Position numbers and translations under genes: made by a program. This document shows positions 9,343 through 18,016 of a DNA stretch of 64,000 bases, one piece after another (positions within the stretch are counted from its first letter, which is position 1; each line of letters starts with the position of its first letter). This stretch comes from Pseudoprimorskyibacter insulae (GTDB lineage: Bacteria > Pseudomonadota > Alphaproteobacteria > Rhodobacterales > Rhodobacteraceae), in NCBI RefSeq assembly GCF_900302505.1, contig NZ_OMOJ01000005.1, positions 234,127 to 298,126 of the forward strand. Reading direction: 5' to 3'. The notes under the pieces are model-generated. The model saw only the letters and a list, made by a program, of their open reading frames with translations. It ran no database searches and was not told where the DNA came from.

Positions 9343-9942
9343 TCAGAGACGCGACGCGACGTTGTCCCAGTTTACCAGGTTGTCCAGGAAGTTGGTCAGG
9401 TAGGCGGGGCGCTTGTTGCGGAAGTCGATGTAGTACGAGTGTTCCCAAACGTCACAGCCCAGCAGCGCGGTCTGACCAAAGCACAGCGGGTTCACGCCGT
9501 TTTCGGTCTTGGTGACTTTCAGGCCGCCATCGGTGTCTTTGACCAGCCATGCCCAGCCCGAGCCGAACTGACCTGCGCCAGCGGCGGCGAAATCGTCCTT
9601 GAACTTCTGAACGCTGCCAAAGCTTTCTTTGATCGCAGCTTCCAGCTCGCCCGGCATTGCCGCGCCGCCCGGCCCCATCATTTCCCAGAACTGGGTGTGG
9701 TTCCAATGCTGCGATGCGTTGTTGAAGATACCGTTCTGCGCAACCGCGCCGGCCTGATAGGTGCCTTTTACGATCTCTTCGACCGACTTGCCTTCCCACT
9801 CGGTGCCAGCGATCAGCTTGTTGCCGTTGTCGACATAGGCCTTGTGGTGGATGTCGTGGTGATATTCCATCGTCTCTTGGCTCATGCCTTTGCCGGCCAG
9901 AGCGTCATGTGCGTAAGGAAGATCGGGAAGTTCAAAAGCCAT
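9343..9942 (-). CDS. sodB: Iron superoxide dismutase
   Basis: 199 aa, the normal length. It dismutates superoxide in the cytoplasm. Metal ligands are visible as His28 (EYHHDIHH), His82 (SQHWNH) and the Asp/His pair in DVWEHSYY near residues 165-170. A Gln at position 78 (ASQHWNH) is the outer-sphere Gln characteristic of Fe-type enzymes; Mn-type enzymes have Gly there and a Gln later in the chain, which is absent. The ATG at 9942 has the site AAGGGGTAACTGCA before it and gives the normal N-terminus AFELPDLPY; an in-frame start at 9969 is unlikely. It is the first gene of a probable operon with the metallophosphoesterase. Confidence 0.95.
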   Translation of the reverse strand: MAFELPDLPYAHDALAGKGMSQETMEYHHDIHHKAYVDNGNKLIAGTEWEGKSVEEIVKGTYQAGAVAQNGIFNNASQHWNHTQFWEMMGPGGAAMPGELEAAIKESFGSVQKFKDDFAAAGAGQFGSGWAWLVKDTDGGLKVTKTENGVNPLCFGQTALLGCDVWEHSYYIDFRNKRPAYLTNFLDNLVNWDNVASRL

Positions 9943-10069
9943 TGCAGTTACCCCTTGTTGGTGTGGCAAAATCTCTGCTTTCTTAACTGAGGCGAGACCC
10001 GTGAAACGTCAAGCCTACGATGCGTTTTTCCCTGCACATACGATACATCATTTCATGACGGCCCGTGCT

Positions 10070-10450
10070 TTAGGGCGTTTCTGTGCACCGGCCCAAGACC
10101 ACCTGCTCGCGGGATGCCCAAAATGCCGTCAGCTCGGCGATGCCGTCGCCGCGCATGATTTGGGCGACATATTGCACGTCTTGCCCGCCCGCAGCGGCAA
10201 CGCCCGGAATGATCCACTGGAACACCGCCTCGGACTCGCTGGGGTTGGTCATAAATGCATAGCTGGGGCTGCCATGATCGGCCACCAACCCGCCGCCCAC
10301 GCTGACCTGCCGCGCGGCGCGGTCCACCGACACCGAGACAGAGGGCGACATTGGCGCAGAGGCCCCATCGAAGGCGCATTGATAGGTTTCTGCAAGTGCA
10401 GGCCCGGAAAACAGGGCAAACCCAAGGCAAAAATGTCCGAATTTTGACAT
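10070..10450 (-). CDS. Small secreted hypothetical protein (126 aa)
   Basis: It begins MSKFGHFCLGFALFSGPALA, a typical signal peptide with a probable cut after ALA; the mature part is about 106 residues. It contains two Cys (YQCAFDG near the new N-terminus and LGRCTETP near the C-terminus) that could form a disulfide in the periplasm. No family recognised. It stands alone, with about 75-130 bases of noncoding sequence on either side, in the same orientation as the sarcosine oxidase genes upstream. Confidence 0.7.
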   Translation of the reverse strand: MSKFGHFCLGFALFSGPALAETYQCAFDGASAPMSPSVSVSVDRAARQVSVGGGLVADHGSPSYAFMTNPSESEAVFQWIIPGVAAAGGQDVQYVAQIMRGDGIAELTAFWASREQVVLGRCTETP

Positions 10451-10524
10451 AGCAATATCTCCTCACGAAAGACAGGCAGCGCCCCCTTTCGTGAATATTG
10501 CACGATTTGCCCTAGGATTTCGCG

Positions 10525-11094
10525 TCAGTAATACCCGACCTCACCGCCCAGTTCGGCGGACGTGGTCAACAGGCCGTAGACATACTCAGACACCGACCGG
10601 AAACACATGATCTGCACGGTGCTGCTATCCGTCATCCAGATCGCCGCAGGCACCTGCGCAAGCCGCGACCGGCGCACCATGCCCGGACCAAAGGCGCTCG
10701 GTGCCATATCCACCGGGGCCAGCTTGGCGATGATTTCGCGGGCATTGCGACCCTGCACCTGAAATAAGCTGCGCGCGTCCGAGACATTGGCCACCAGCGC
10801 GTGCTGGCCCTTCAGTGCCTCGGCCAATTGATGCGCGGTGCGATCCGCCGCGCTATAGGCGCAGATCAACAACAGCTCATCCGGCGACATCCACAGCAGG
10901 CCCTTGCCCCCCGTCAAACGGGTTTCGCGCACGCCCGGCAATGCCTCAACGCCCGCAGCGGCGCAAACGGCCTTGCCAAAACCAGCATCGCTGAAAGTGC
11001 CGCGAATGGTGATCATGCCGGTTGCGGGCAAAGCCTCGACCTTGGCGATGCCTTCGAATTGGGCTGCGCCCATGGCGGTTTTCACATCAGACAT
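10525..11094 (-). CDS. soxG: Sarcosine oxidase gamma subunit
   Basis: 189 aa, last gene of the sarcosine oxidase operon. The gamma subunit is a GcvT/TrmE-like fold that helps hold the alpha-beta-gamma-delta heterotetramer together. Family-like stretches include MITIRGTFSDAGFGKAVC, LLWMSPDELLLI and the C-terminal VSEYVYGLLTTSAELGGEVGYY. The ATG at 11094 overlaps the end of soxA by 8 bases, which indicates translational coupling; an upstream in-frame start at 11118 would lie deep in soxA. Assigned from sequence pattern together with operon position. Confidence 0.88.
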   Translation of the reverse strand: MSDVKTAMGAAQFEGIAKVEALPATGMITIRGTFSDAGFGKAVCAAAGVEALPGVRETRLTGGKGLLWMSPDELLLICAYSAADRTAHQLAEALKGQHALVANVSDARSLFQVQGRNAREIIAKLAPVDMAPSAFGPGMVRRSRLAQVPAAIWMTDSSTVQIMCFRSVSEYVYGLLTTSAELGGEVGYY

Positions 11095-14000
11095 TCTGCT
11101 TCTCCCCTTCGGGATCATAGAAAACGGGGCTGACGATCTTGGCCGCGATCGGCTCGCCCTCGGTGTTGGTGAAATGCAGCACCTCGCCCATGCGATCCGG
11201 CCCGTTCAGCACAAGGCCCATGGCAATACCACGGCCTAGGGTCGGCGAATGGTAGGTCGAGGTGACGCGCCCTTGGGTGTTGCGCTGACCATTGGCGTTC
11301 TTGCCCGAGGCATAGGCCAAGGCCCCATCCGGCAGAACCGAGCCATCGACCGTTTCCAGCCCGACAAGCTGCCAGCGGTTCGGGTCGGTCATGTGGGTGC
11401 GTTCCTGCGCGCGTTTGCCCAGATAGTCGGCCTTCTTCTTCGAGATCGCCCAGCCCAGCCCTAGATCCTGCGGGATCACGGTACCGTCGGTTTCATCGCC
11501 GATCATGATAAAGCCCTTCTCGGCGCGCATGACGTGCAGCGCCTCGGTGCCATAGGGGGTGATGCCGAACTCGGCCCCAGCGTCAATCAGCGCCTCCCAC
11601 AGGGCAAGGCCCTGATTGGCGGGCACGGCGATTTCATAGCTCAGCTCGCCCGAGAACGAGATGCGATAGACCCGCGCTTTGATGCCGCCCAAGGTGCCGT
11701 CGGCCCAGGTCATGAACGGCAGCGCTTCCTTGCTGACATCCATCCCGCCCAGCTTCTCCAGCACCTTGCGGGCATTTGGGCCAACCACGGCGATCTGGGC
11801 AAATTGCTCGGTCACGTTGGCGGTATAGACCTTCCAGTCCCACCATTCGCACTGAAGCCAGTCTTCCATATGGGCATGGATGCGATCCGCGCCGCCGGTG
11901 GTGGTGTGGCACAGGAACGTATCTTCGTCGATCCGCGCGACCACACCGTCATCCGACAAGAAGCCGTTTTCGTTGCACATCAGCCCGTAGCGACATTTGC
12001 CGGGGGCCAGAGTGCTCATCATGTTGGTATAGAGCATATCAAGGAATTTGCCCGCATCAGGCCCCTTGACGATGATCTTACCAAGCGTGGAAGCATCAAG
12101 CATTCCAATACTTTGCCGGGTTGCGTTAATCTCGCGCGCGACGGCGGCGTGCTTGTCTTCGCCCGCCTTGGGGAAGCAATACGGACGGCGCCAATGGCCA
12201 ACGGGTTCCCATTCGGCACCGTGCGCCTCATGCCAGCCGTGCATCGGTGTGCGGCGCAGCGGTTGGAAAATCTCGCCCCGCGCTTCACCTGCAATCGCGC
12301 CCATGGAAATGGGCGTATACGGCGGGCGGAAGGTGGTGGTGCCAACCTGTGGGATCGGCTCTCCGAGCGCATCAGAAAGGATCGCCAAACCGTTGATGTT
12401 GCTAAGTTTACCCTGATCTGTCGCCATGCCAAGCGTGGTATAGCGCTTGGTGTGCTCAACGCTTTCATAGCCCTCGCGCGCGGCAAGCTGCACGTCCGAG
12501 ACCTTGACGTCGTTCTGATAGTCGAGCCATGCCTTCATACGCAGGCCGTAATGGGCGCTTTGCGGCATCAGCCAAACGGGCATCAGCGGTTTGACGGCGG
12601 CATCCTCGCCCATGGGCGGCGCGTCTTTCGGCGCGTCGAACCCAAGCGCATGGGCAGCCATTTTTCCTGCCACATCAGCATCTTGCAGAACATTCTGCAA
12701 GCGGCCAAAGCCGTTCGCGGCCCCGGCAGCCAGAACATTTGCCTGACCATCGGCCCCAATCGGTGCACGGGTGGCATCAGGGCGGAAAGCGGCCTGATCG
12801 GCATCCCACGTCAGTTTGCCCCCGCAATGCGACCACAGGTGCACGACAGGCGACCAGCCGCCCGACATGGCGACGGCCTCGCAGGCGATCTCTTCGACCA
12901 AAGCGCCTTCGCCGACCATGTTGCACAGCACCACGCCCGTCACCCGCTTGCCGCCCAGAACCTTGGCAATGCCCCGGCCCGTTTCAACGCGGATACCGAG
13001 CGCCTTGGCTTCCTCCATCAACGCGCCGCCGCCCAAGGGACGCGCGTCGATGATACACGGCACCGACAGGCCAGCCTTGGCCAGCACAATCGCGGTGCGG
13101 TAAGCATCGTCATTGTTGGTGACAACCACGGTACGGTCGCCAACGCTGACGCCGTAGTTGACCACATAGTCGCGCACGGCCCCGGCCAGCATCACACCGG
13201 GAATATCGTTGCCCGCAAAGCTGATCGGACGCTCAATCGCCCCCGTCGCGGTGATGACGCGGCCAGCGCGGATCTTCCACAGGCGGTGACGCGGGCCGTC
13301 GGTGCCGGGGCGTTCATCGGCCACACGTTCATAGCCCAGCACATAGCCGTGGTCATAGATCCCGGCGCCCATGGTGCGGGCGCGGATCGTGACGTTCGGC
13401 ATGGCGTTCAGCGCGGCAAGGGTCTGATCGACCCAAGCGCCCGGTTCCTGCCCGTCGATCGTGCCGCCATCGACCGGCGCACGGCCACCCAAATGGGCGG
13501 TCTGTTCGATCAGCATTACCTTCGCGCCCGAGCGGCCAGCGGCCAGCGCCGCCTGAAGCCCCGCCACACCGCCGCCGATCACCAGCACATCGGTGAAGGC
13601 GTAGAAATGTTCGTACCGGTCGGAGTCTTTGGTTTCGGCGTCGGGCGCTTTGCCAAGGCCCGCCGATTGGCGGATGAACGGCTCATAGACATGTTTCCAC
13701 AGAGGGCGCGGATGGATGAACATCTTGTAGTAAAAGCCCGCCGTCAGGAACCGCGCGAAATGGGTGTTCACCGCACCGATGTCGAAATCGAGGCTGGGCC
13801 AGTGGTTCTGGCTCTGGGCGGTCAGACCTTCAAACAGCTCGGTCGTGGTGGCGCGTTGGTTCGGTTCAAACCGCGCGCCCTCGCCCAGCCCGACCAGCGC
13901 GTTGGGTTCCTCCGCGCCCGAGGCCACGATGCCGCGCGGGCGGTGGTATTTGAACGACCGGCCCACCAACATCTGGTCCGACGCCAGCAAAGCCGAAGCG

Positions 14001-14104
14001 AGCGTATCGCCCGCATGGCCCTTCAGGCGCTTGCCGTTGAAGCGAAAGGTGATCGGTTTGGTACGGTCGATCAGACGACCGCCAGAGACAAGACGGGTGC
14101 TCAT
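11087..14104 (-). CDS. soxA: Sarcosine oxidase alpha subunit
   Basis: 1005 aa, the usual length. This subunit oxidatively demethylates sarcosine together with soxB, passing the one-carbon unit to tetrahydrofolate. It starts with a small domain of ferredoxin-like fold (residues 1-110, FNGKRLKGHAGDTLASALL). A Rossmann domain follows with VIGGGVAGLQAALAAG at about 175-190 for the NAD/FAD-type cofactor. The C-terminal third is a GcvT-like folate-binding domain (GMLDASTLGKIIVKGPDAG, and RISFSGELSYEIAVPA). The ATG at 14104 was chosen over in-frame starts as far back as 14362 because MSTRLVSGGRLIDR is the family N-terminus. A palindromic repeat sits between soxD and this gene. Confidence 0.95.
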   Translation of the reverse strand: MSTRLVSGGRLIDRTKPITFRFNGKRLKGHAGDTLASALLASDQMLVGRSFKYHRPRGIVASGAEEPNALVGLGEGARFEPNQRATTTELFEGLTAQSQNHWPSLDFDIGAVNTHFARFLTAGFYYKMFIHPRPLWKHVYEPFIRQSAGLGKAPDAETKDSDRYEHFYAFTDVLVIGGGVAGLQAALAAGRSGAKVMLIEQTAHLGGRAPVDGGTIDGQEPGAWVDQTLAALNAMPNVTIRARTMGAGIYDHGYVLGYERVADERPGTDGPRHRLWKIRAGRVITATGAIERPISFAGNDIPGVMLAGAVRDYVVNYGVSVGDRTVVVTNNDDAYRTAIVLAKAGLSVPCIIDARPLGGGALMEEAKALGIRVETGRGIAKVLGGKRVTGVVLCNMVGEGALVEEIACEAVAMSGGWSPVVHLWSHCGGKLTWDADQAAFRPDATRAPIGADGQANVLAAGAANGFGRLQNVLQDADVAGKMAAHALGFDAPKDAPPMGEDAAVKPLMPVWLMPQSAHYGLRMKAWLDYQNDVKVSDVQLAAREGYESVEHTKRYTTLGMATDQGKLSNINGLAILSDALGEPIPQVGTTTFRPPYTPISMGAIAGEARGEIFQPLRRTPMHGWHEAHGAEWEPVGHWRRPYCFPKAGEDKHAAVAREINATRQSIGMLDASTLGKIIVKGPDAGKFLDMLYTNMMSTLAPGKCRYGLMCNENGFLSDDGVVARIDEDTFLCHTTTGGADRIHAHMEDWLQCEWWDWKVYTANVTEQFAQIAVVGPNARKVLEKLGGMDVSKEALPFMTWADGTLGGIKARVYRISFSGELSYEIAVPANQGLALWEALIDAGAEFGITPYGTEALHVMRAEKGFIMIGDETDGTVIPQDLGLGWAISKKKADYLGKRAQERTHMTDPNRWQLVGLETVDGSVLPDGALAYASGKNANGQRNTQGRVTSTYHSPTLGRGIAMGLVLNGPDRMGEVLHFTNTEGEPIAAKIVSPVFYDPEGEKQNV

Positions 14105-14133
14105 GTGGTTTGGCCTTTCACATGTGGCAGGCG

Positions 14134-14186
14134 GTGGGGGGCTGTCTGCCCCCCACACCCCCCGAGGATATTTCGGGTCAGAAAAT
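14134..14186. repeat. Palindromic intergenic element, copy 1
   Basis: Perfect 9-bp stem GTGGGGGGC (14134-14142) / GCCCCCCAC (14148-14156) with loop TGTCT, followed by a C-run and GAGGATATTTCGGG. It sits in the 85-base gap between soxD and soxA. A related block in opposite orientation lies at 17893-17993. I associate this pattern (GC-rich hairpin next to a C/G run and an AAATA/TATTT box) with dispersed intergenic repeats of Rhodobacterales; that is memory, not a search. Confidence 0.6.
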
Positions 14187-14189
14187 ACA

Positions 14190-14519
14190 TCAGGCGAGGT
14201 CTCGCCATTGGAAGCCGGGGCGCTTGGCGCGGATCGCCTCAAGGATCGGTTCGGGCGGGCGCGTGGTTTGCGCAGGATACGTACCGAAAACCTCAAGCGT
14301 GTTGGTACAGCGGGCCGCCAAGAACCACTTACCGCAGCCATTGGCATGGCGCCAGCGTTCAAAATGCACGCCTTTGGGGTTTTCGCGGTGGAAGAGATAG
14401 GTCTCGAAGTCCTCGTCCGACGATCCGGGGCCGAAACGCTTTACATGCGCCTCGCCGCCAGCGGTCAGTTCGGTTTCTTCGGCCATGACGCCGCAATAGG
14501 GGCATTCAAAGATCAGCAT
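14190..14519 (-). CDS. soxD: Sarcosine oxidase delta subunit
   Basis: 109 aa, full length. This small zinc protein is part of the heterotetramer. The zinc site reads Cys6 and Cys9 (FECPYCG) with His58 and Cys62 (WRHANGCGKWF), matching the known three-Cys/one-His arrangement. FHRENPKGVHFERWRH and CTNTLEVFGTY are typical. Its ATG lies inside the last codons of the preceding orphan gene (7-base overlap, ATGCTGA), whereas in the operons I know soxD follows soxB directly. Confidence 0.95.
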   Translation of the reverse strand: MLIFECPYCGVMAEETELTAGGEAHVKRFGPGSSDEDFETYLFHRENPKGVHFERWRHANGCGKWFLAARCTNTLEVFGTYPAQTTRPPEPILEAIRAKRPGFQWRDLA

Positions 14520-15232
14520 TTTCCGGCCCGCTCCATTTTGAAAGATGGGAAATCGTCGCCGAAGTAGTCTTCAGCGGCCTGCTTAAGGGAAATCATCACC
14601 TTCCAACAAACATCAACGTCCGTTTCAAGAAACTCTAATATCGTACCCAACACACTTTGAGCTGCGCCGGCCTTTGCACTGATGATAAACTCGTCCTTAG
14701 GATCGAATCCGGCTTGAACCAAGTTCCCTTCAATAACTTCACCTTTTGATTGTTTTTGCTCCATGTAAGACAGCAGATCTGAACGTAGTGAGTTGTAGGC
14801 TACGACTGCTTCGGACAAGTTTAGAACGCGAGATTGAACGTATTTGACTTCGCTAAGAAGAGGAGCCTTCTTTGCGTCGATGAGGAAAGAAATCTGCGAA
14901 ACGCTCACAATAGCTTGCTGATAGTCGCTGTGGATAATTCCTAGAACTTTTTGCCATGGCTCAAAATCAGCATGACCTTCATTGGCGGCACGCGTAAATT
15001 GTTCGTTAAGGTTGATTTGTATGTTTGCGAGATACTCAAAGTCAGAAAACAAGGTCCACACAGCCTCAAGAGCCCGCTGAGCTTCATTCTTTTTTTGTGC
15101 CCTTTGTTCGCGCGACAATTCATGTGCCAACTGGGCCTTCATTACCAACATCGCCCCACCTGAGGCAATTAACCCACCAACCACCGCTGACACCAAGGGA
15201 ATAACAATTTCTTGCACGGTAGCTGTTTCCAT
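14513..15232 (-). CDS. AT-rich membrane-anchored orphan inserted in the sox operon
   Basis: 239 aa, not recognised. One membrane segment lies at the N-terminus (about residues 9-31, IVIPLVSAVVGGLIASGGAM). A polar, probably helical cytoplasmic part follows, rich in Glu/Lys/Gln and starting with AHELSREQRAQKKNEAQRA. It ends in a lone Cys. The start codon shares one base with the soxB stop (TGATG) and the stop overlaps the soxD start by 7 bases (ATGCTGA), so it is translationally coupled on both sides. Base composition is strikingly different: the 60-base lines I counted within it range from about 38 to 52% GC against more than 60% in soxB and soxA. This indicates recent acquisition. The one-TM-plus-helical layout recalls small membrane proteins of defence or phage-related genes, but nothing identifies a function. 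Confidence 0.85.
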   Translation of the reverse strand: METATVQEIVIPLVSAVVGGLIASGGAMLVMKAQLAHELSREQRAQKKNEAQRALEAVWTLFSDFEYLANIQINLNEQFTRAANEGHADFEPWQKVLGIIHSDYQQAIVSVSQISFLIDAKKAPLLSEVKYVQSRVLNLSEAVVAYNSLRSDLLSYMEQKQSKGEVIEGNLVQAGFDPKDEFIISAKAGAAQSVLGTILEFLETDVDVCWKVMISLKQAAEDYFGDDFPSFKMERAGKC

Positions 15233-16476
15233 CAATGCGCCACCCCTGCCGCGACGCTTTCGTCGATGAAGCGGCCTTCGACAAAGCGGTTCAGGCCGAA
15301 ATCCTCGGCCAGCGGGGAATGGCCCTTGGCCATCAGCTCGGCCATGGCCCAGCCGCTGCCGGGGATGGCCTTGAAGCCGCCGGTGCCCCAGCCGCAGTTG
15401 ATGAAGATCCCGCCGACGGGCGTGGATGAGATGATGGGCGAGCGGTCGCCAGTCATATCGACGATACCGCCCCACTGGCGCAGCATTTTCAGGCGCGACA
15501 GCATCGGGAAGGTCTCGATCAGGGCGCGGACGGTTTCCTCGATATGGTGGAAACTGCCGCGCTGGGTGTAGTTGTTGAACCCGTCGGTGCCGCCGCCGAT
15601 GACCATCTCGCCCTTGTCGGACTGGCTCATATAGCCGTGTACGGTGTTGGCCATCACGACCACATCCATGCAGGGCTTGATCGGTTCGGACACCAGCGCC
15701 TGAAGCGCAAGGCTCTCGATCGGCAGGCGGAAGCCGGCCTGCTCGGCCAGCACGCTGGAATGACCCGCGACGACCAAGCCTAGCTTGTCGCAGTCAATCG
15801 GGCCAAGCGTGGTTTCCACGCCCTGTACCTTGCCGCCTTCGGTGCGCACGCCGGTCACTTCGCATTTCTGCAAGATATCCATGCCCATTTCCGAGCATTT
15901 GCGCGCATAGCCCCAAGCCACCGCATCATGGCGGGCTGTGCCGCCGCGTGGCTGCCACAGCGCGCCCAGCACCGGATAGCGCGGCCCGTCGATGTTCATG
16001 ATCGGGCAGAGTTCCTTGACCTGTTTGGGCGAAATGAACTCAGTCTCAACGCCTTGCAGGCTATTGGCATGGGCGGTGCGCTGATAGCCGCGCACCTCGT
16101 GTTCCGTCTGCGCCAGCATCATCACGCCGCGCGGGCTGAACATCACGTTGTAGTTCAGATCCTGACTCAGCGTTTCATACAGGCCGCGGGCCTTTTCATA
16201 GATCGCCGCGGACGGGTCTTGCAGATAGTTCGAGCGGATGATCGTGGTGTTGCGGCCCGTGTTGCCGCCACCCAGCCAGCCTTTTTCAAGGATCGCGACA
16301 TTGGTGATGCCGAAGTTCTTGCCAAGGTAATAGGCGGTGGCCAACCCATGCCCCCCGGCCCCGACGATGATCACGTCATAGCGTTTCTTCGGCTGGGCCT
16401 TGTGCCAGGCACGGCCCCATCCGGTGTGATCGCGCAGCGCCTCTCGGGCAACGGCAAAGGCAGAATAGCGTTTCAT
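15232..16476 (-). CDS. soxB: Sarcosine oxidase beta subunit
   Basis: 414 aa, full length. It carries the FAD site where sarcosine is oxidised and the covalently bound FMN. The FAD-binding fold VIIVGAGGHGLATAYYLG lies at residues 36-53. RHDAVAWGYAR contains His183, which by my alignment corresponds to the His that carries FMN in characterised heterotetrameric enzymes. GWGTGGFKAIPGSGW near the C-terminus closes the FAD site. It is the first gene of the operon and begins about 180 bases from the divergent ccmI. Its TGA stop shares a base with the ATG of the inserted orphan. Confidence 0.96.
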   Translation of the reverse strand: MKRYSAFAVAREALRDHTGWGRAWHKAQPKKRYDVIIVGAGGHGLATAYYLGKNFGITNVAILEKGWLGGGNTGRNTTIIRSNYLQDPSAAIYEKARGLYETLSQDLNYNVMFSPRGVMMLAQTEHEVRGYQRTAHANSLQGVETEFISPKQVKELCPIMNIDGPRYPVLGALWQPRGGTARHDAVAWGYARKCSEMGMDILQKCEVTGVRTEGGKVQGVETTLGPIDCDKLGLVVAGHSSVLAEQAGFRLPIESLALQALVSEPIKPCMDVVVMANTVHGYMSQSDKGEMVIGGGTDGFNNYTQRGSFHHIEETVRALIETFPMLSRLKMLRQWGGIVDMTGDRSPIISSTPVGGIFINCGWGTGGFKAIPGSGWAMAELMAKGHSPLAEDFGLNRFVEGRFIDESVAAGVAH

Positions 16477-16656
16477 GCGTATCGAATCCCAATCTCTGGC
16501 CTGCTGGTTTTCTGAACTGCAACATGAGGTAAGCCCCGACTACAACCGTCACAATGCCGTGCAGTTGCGACATCGCGACCCGTGCGCGGGGATTTGCCCT
16601 TTTTTCACCCTCGCACAAGAGATACATCCAAGGTCAACCATAACCTCGGAGAGCCT

Positions 16657-17892
16657 ATGACCCTGTTCTGGATCCTGACCGGCGCGCTGACCTTGGCCCT
16701 TGGGCTGCTTTTCACGCTGGCCATGCTGCGTGGGCGCACCGATGCCGCCCCGGCCGAAAGCTTTGACCTGAAGGTCTATCGCGACCAATTGGCCGAGGTT
16801 GACCGCGATGTTGCGCGCGGCGTGATCTCTGAGGGCGATGCCGAACGGGTCCGGGTTGAGGTGTCGCGCCGCATTCTGGCCGCCGATGCCAAGGCCGCGC
16901 AGGCCGCCAAGGGCGGCAGCCAGCCGCGCCGCGTGACGCTGGCCATGGCCGCGATCCTGACGCTTGCCCTTCTGGGCGGCGGCGCCGCGCTCTATTGGCA
17001 GCTTGGCGCGCCGGGCTACGGCGATCTGGCGCTGAAAGACCGGATTGCCATGGCCAAACAGGCCCGTGACACGCGCCCCAGCCAGGCCGATGCCGAAGCA
17101 CAAACCCCGGCCTTCACCGCCACCGACGTCAGCCCCGAATACCAGCAACTGGTTGAACGGCTGCGCGGCGCGATCAAGGACCGCCCCGAAGATCTGCAAG
17201 GCCAACAACTGCTGGCCCGATCCGAGGCCGCGCTTGGCAATTACAAGGCCGCCTATCAGGCCCACCAGCGCATTGTCGCGATCAAAGGCGATGCTGCCAG
17301 TGCCGAAGACTATGCCGATCTGGCAGGCACAATGGTGCTGGCGGCAGGCGGTTACGTTTCGCCCGAGGCGCAGGTCGCGCTAGAGGCCGCCCTGACCCGC
17401 GACCGCGACAATGGCGCGGCCCGCTACTATGGCGGATTGATGATGGCCCAGACCGGACGCCCGGACATTGCCTTCCGCATGTGGCGCGAATTGCTGAGCG
17501 ACAGCACCCCCGACGATCCCTGGACCATGCCGATCCGCGCCCAGATCGAAGAACTGGCCTTCCGCGCCGGGGTGAATAACTTCACCCTGCCGCCGCTTGA
17601 CACGCCCGCCCTGCCCGGCCCCAGCCAGGAAGACATGGCCAATGCCGCCGAGATGTCCGAAGGCGACCGCGCTTCAATGATCCAAGGCATGGTCGAACGC
17701 CTGTCCGACCGGCTCGCCACCGAAGGCGGCACGCCCGACGAATGGGCCCGCCTGATCAATGCGCTTGGGGTTCTGGGTGATGCGGACCGCGCCCGCGCCA
17801 TCTACCTCGAAAGCCAGACGGTGTTCGCCGGAAACGCCGCCGCGCTGGCCGCGCTCGCTGCTGCTGCGCAAAACGCCGGAGTGGCTGAATGA
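16657..17892 (+). CDS. ccmI: Cytochrome c maturation protein CcmI (CycH)
   Basis: 411 aa. It acts in the inner membrane and periplasm as apocytochrome c chaperone for the CcmFH haem lyase. Two membrane segments are visible: residues 1-24 (MTLFWILTGALTLALGLLF) and about 90-112 (VTLAMAAILTLALLGGGAAL). Between them lies a short cytoplasmic leucine-zipper-like loop (VYRDQLAEVDRDVARGVIS), the usual CcmI signature. The periplasmic part carries TPR-like helices (LAGTMVLAAGGYVSPEAQVALEAAL and on). The ATG at 16657 starts directly at the first membrane helix; in-frame sequence upstream from 16582 is not family-like. It is followed by ruvX and a DUF1289 gene across a 124-base gap containing palindromic repeats. 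Confidence 0.92.
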   Translation: MTLFWILTGALTLALGLLFTLAMLRGRTDAAPAESFDLKVYRDQLAEVDRDVARGVISEGDAERVRVEVSRRILAADAKAAQAAKGGSQPRRVTLAMAAILTLALLGGGAALYWQLGAPGYGDLALKDRIAMAKQARDTRPSQADAEAQTPAFTATDVSPEYQQLVERLRGAIKDRPEDLQGQQLLARSEAALGNYKAAYQAHQRIVAIKGDAASAEDYADLAGTMVLAAGGYVSPEAQVALEAALTRDRDNGAARYYGGLMMAQTGRPDIAFRMWRELLSDSTPDDPWTMPIRAQIEELAFRAGVNNFTLPPLDTPALPGPSQEDMANAAEMSEGDRASMIQGMVERLSDRLATEGGTPDEWARLINALGVLGDADRARAIYLESQTVFAGNAAALAALAAAAQNAGVAE

Positions 17893-17993
17893 CCCCCCTG
17901 CTTCTTCTCTTTCCAAATACCGCCGGGGGTGAATGGGCGCGCAGCGACCAGAGGGGGCAGCGCCCCCTTCCCGCGCGATGCGCAGCATCGCGC
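17893..17993. repeat. Palindromic intergenic elements, copy 2
   Basis: Between ccmI and ruvX. A CCAAATACCGCCGGGGGTG box (about 17912-17930) is followed by hairpin GGGGGC (17953-17958) / GCCCCC (17962-17967) and by a perfect 9-bp hairpin GCGCGATGC (17973-17981) / GCATCGCGC (17985-17993). The box and first hairpin resemble, inverted, the element between soxD and soxA; the second hairpin looks like a separate REP-type unit. Confidence 0.6.
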
Positions 17994-18016
17994 GCCCCCA
18001 CCGCCGGAGCAAACGC

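Noticed and set aside
11534..14488. 984-codon open frame on the plus strand across soxA
   Set aside because: Antisense to soxA, no ribosome site or family-like sequence. Long shadow frames are expected opposite GC-rich coding sequence.
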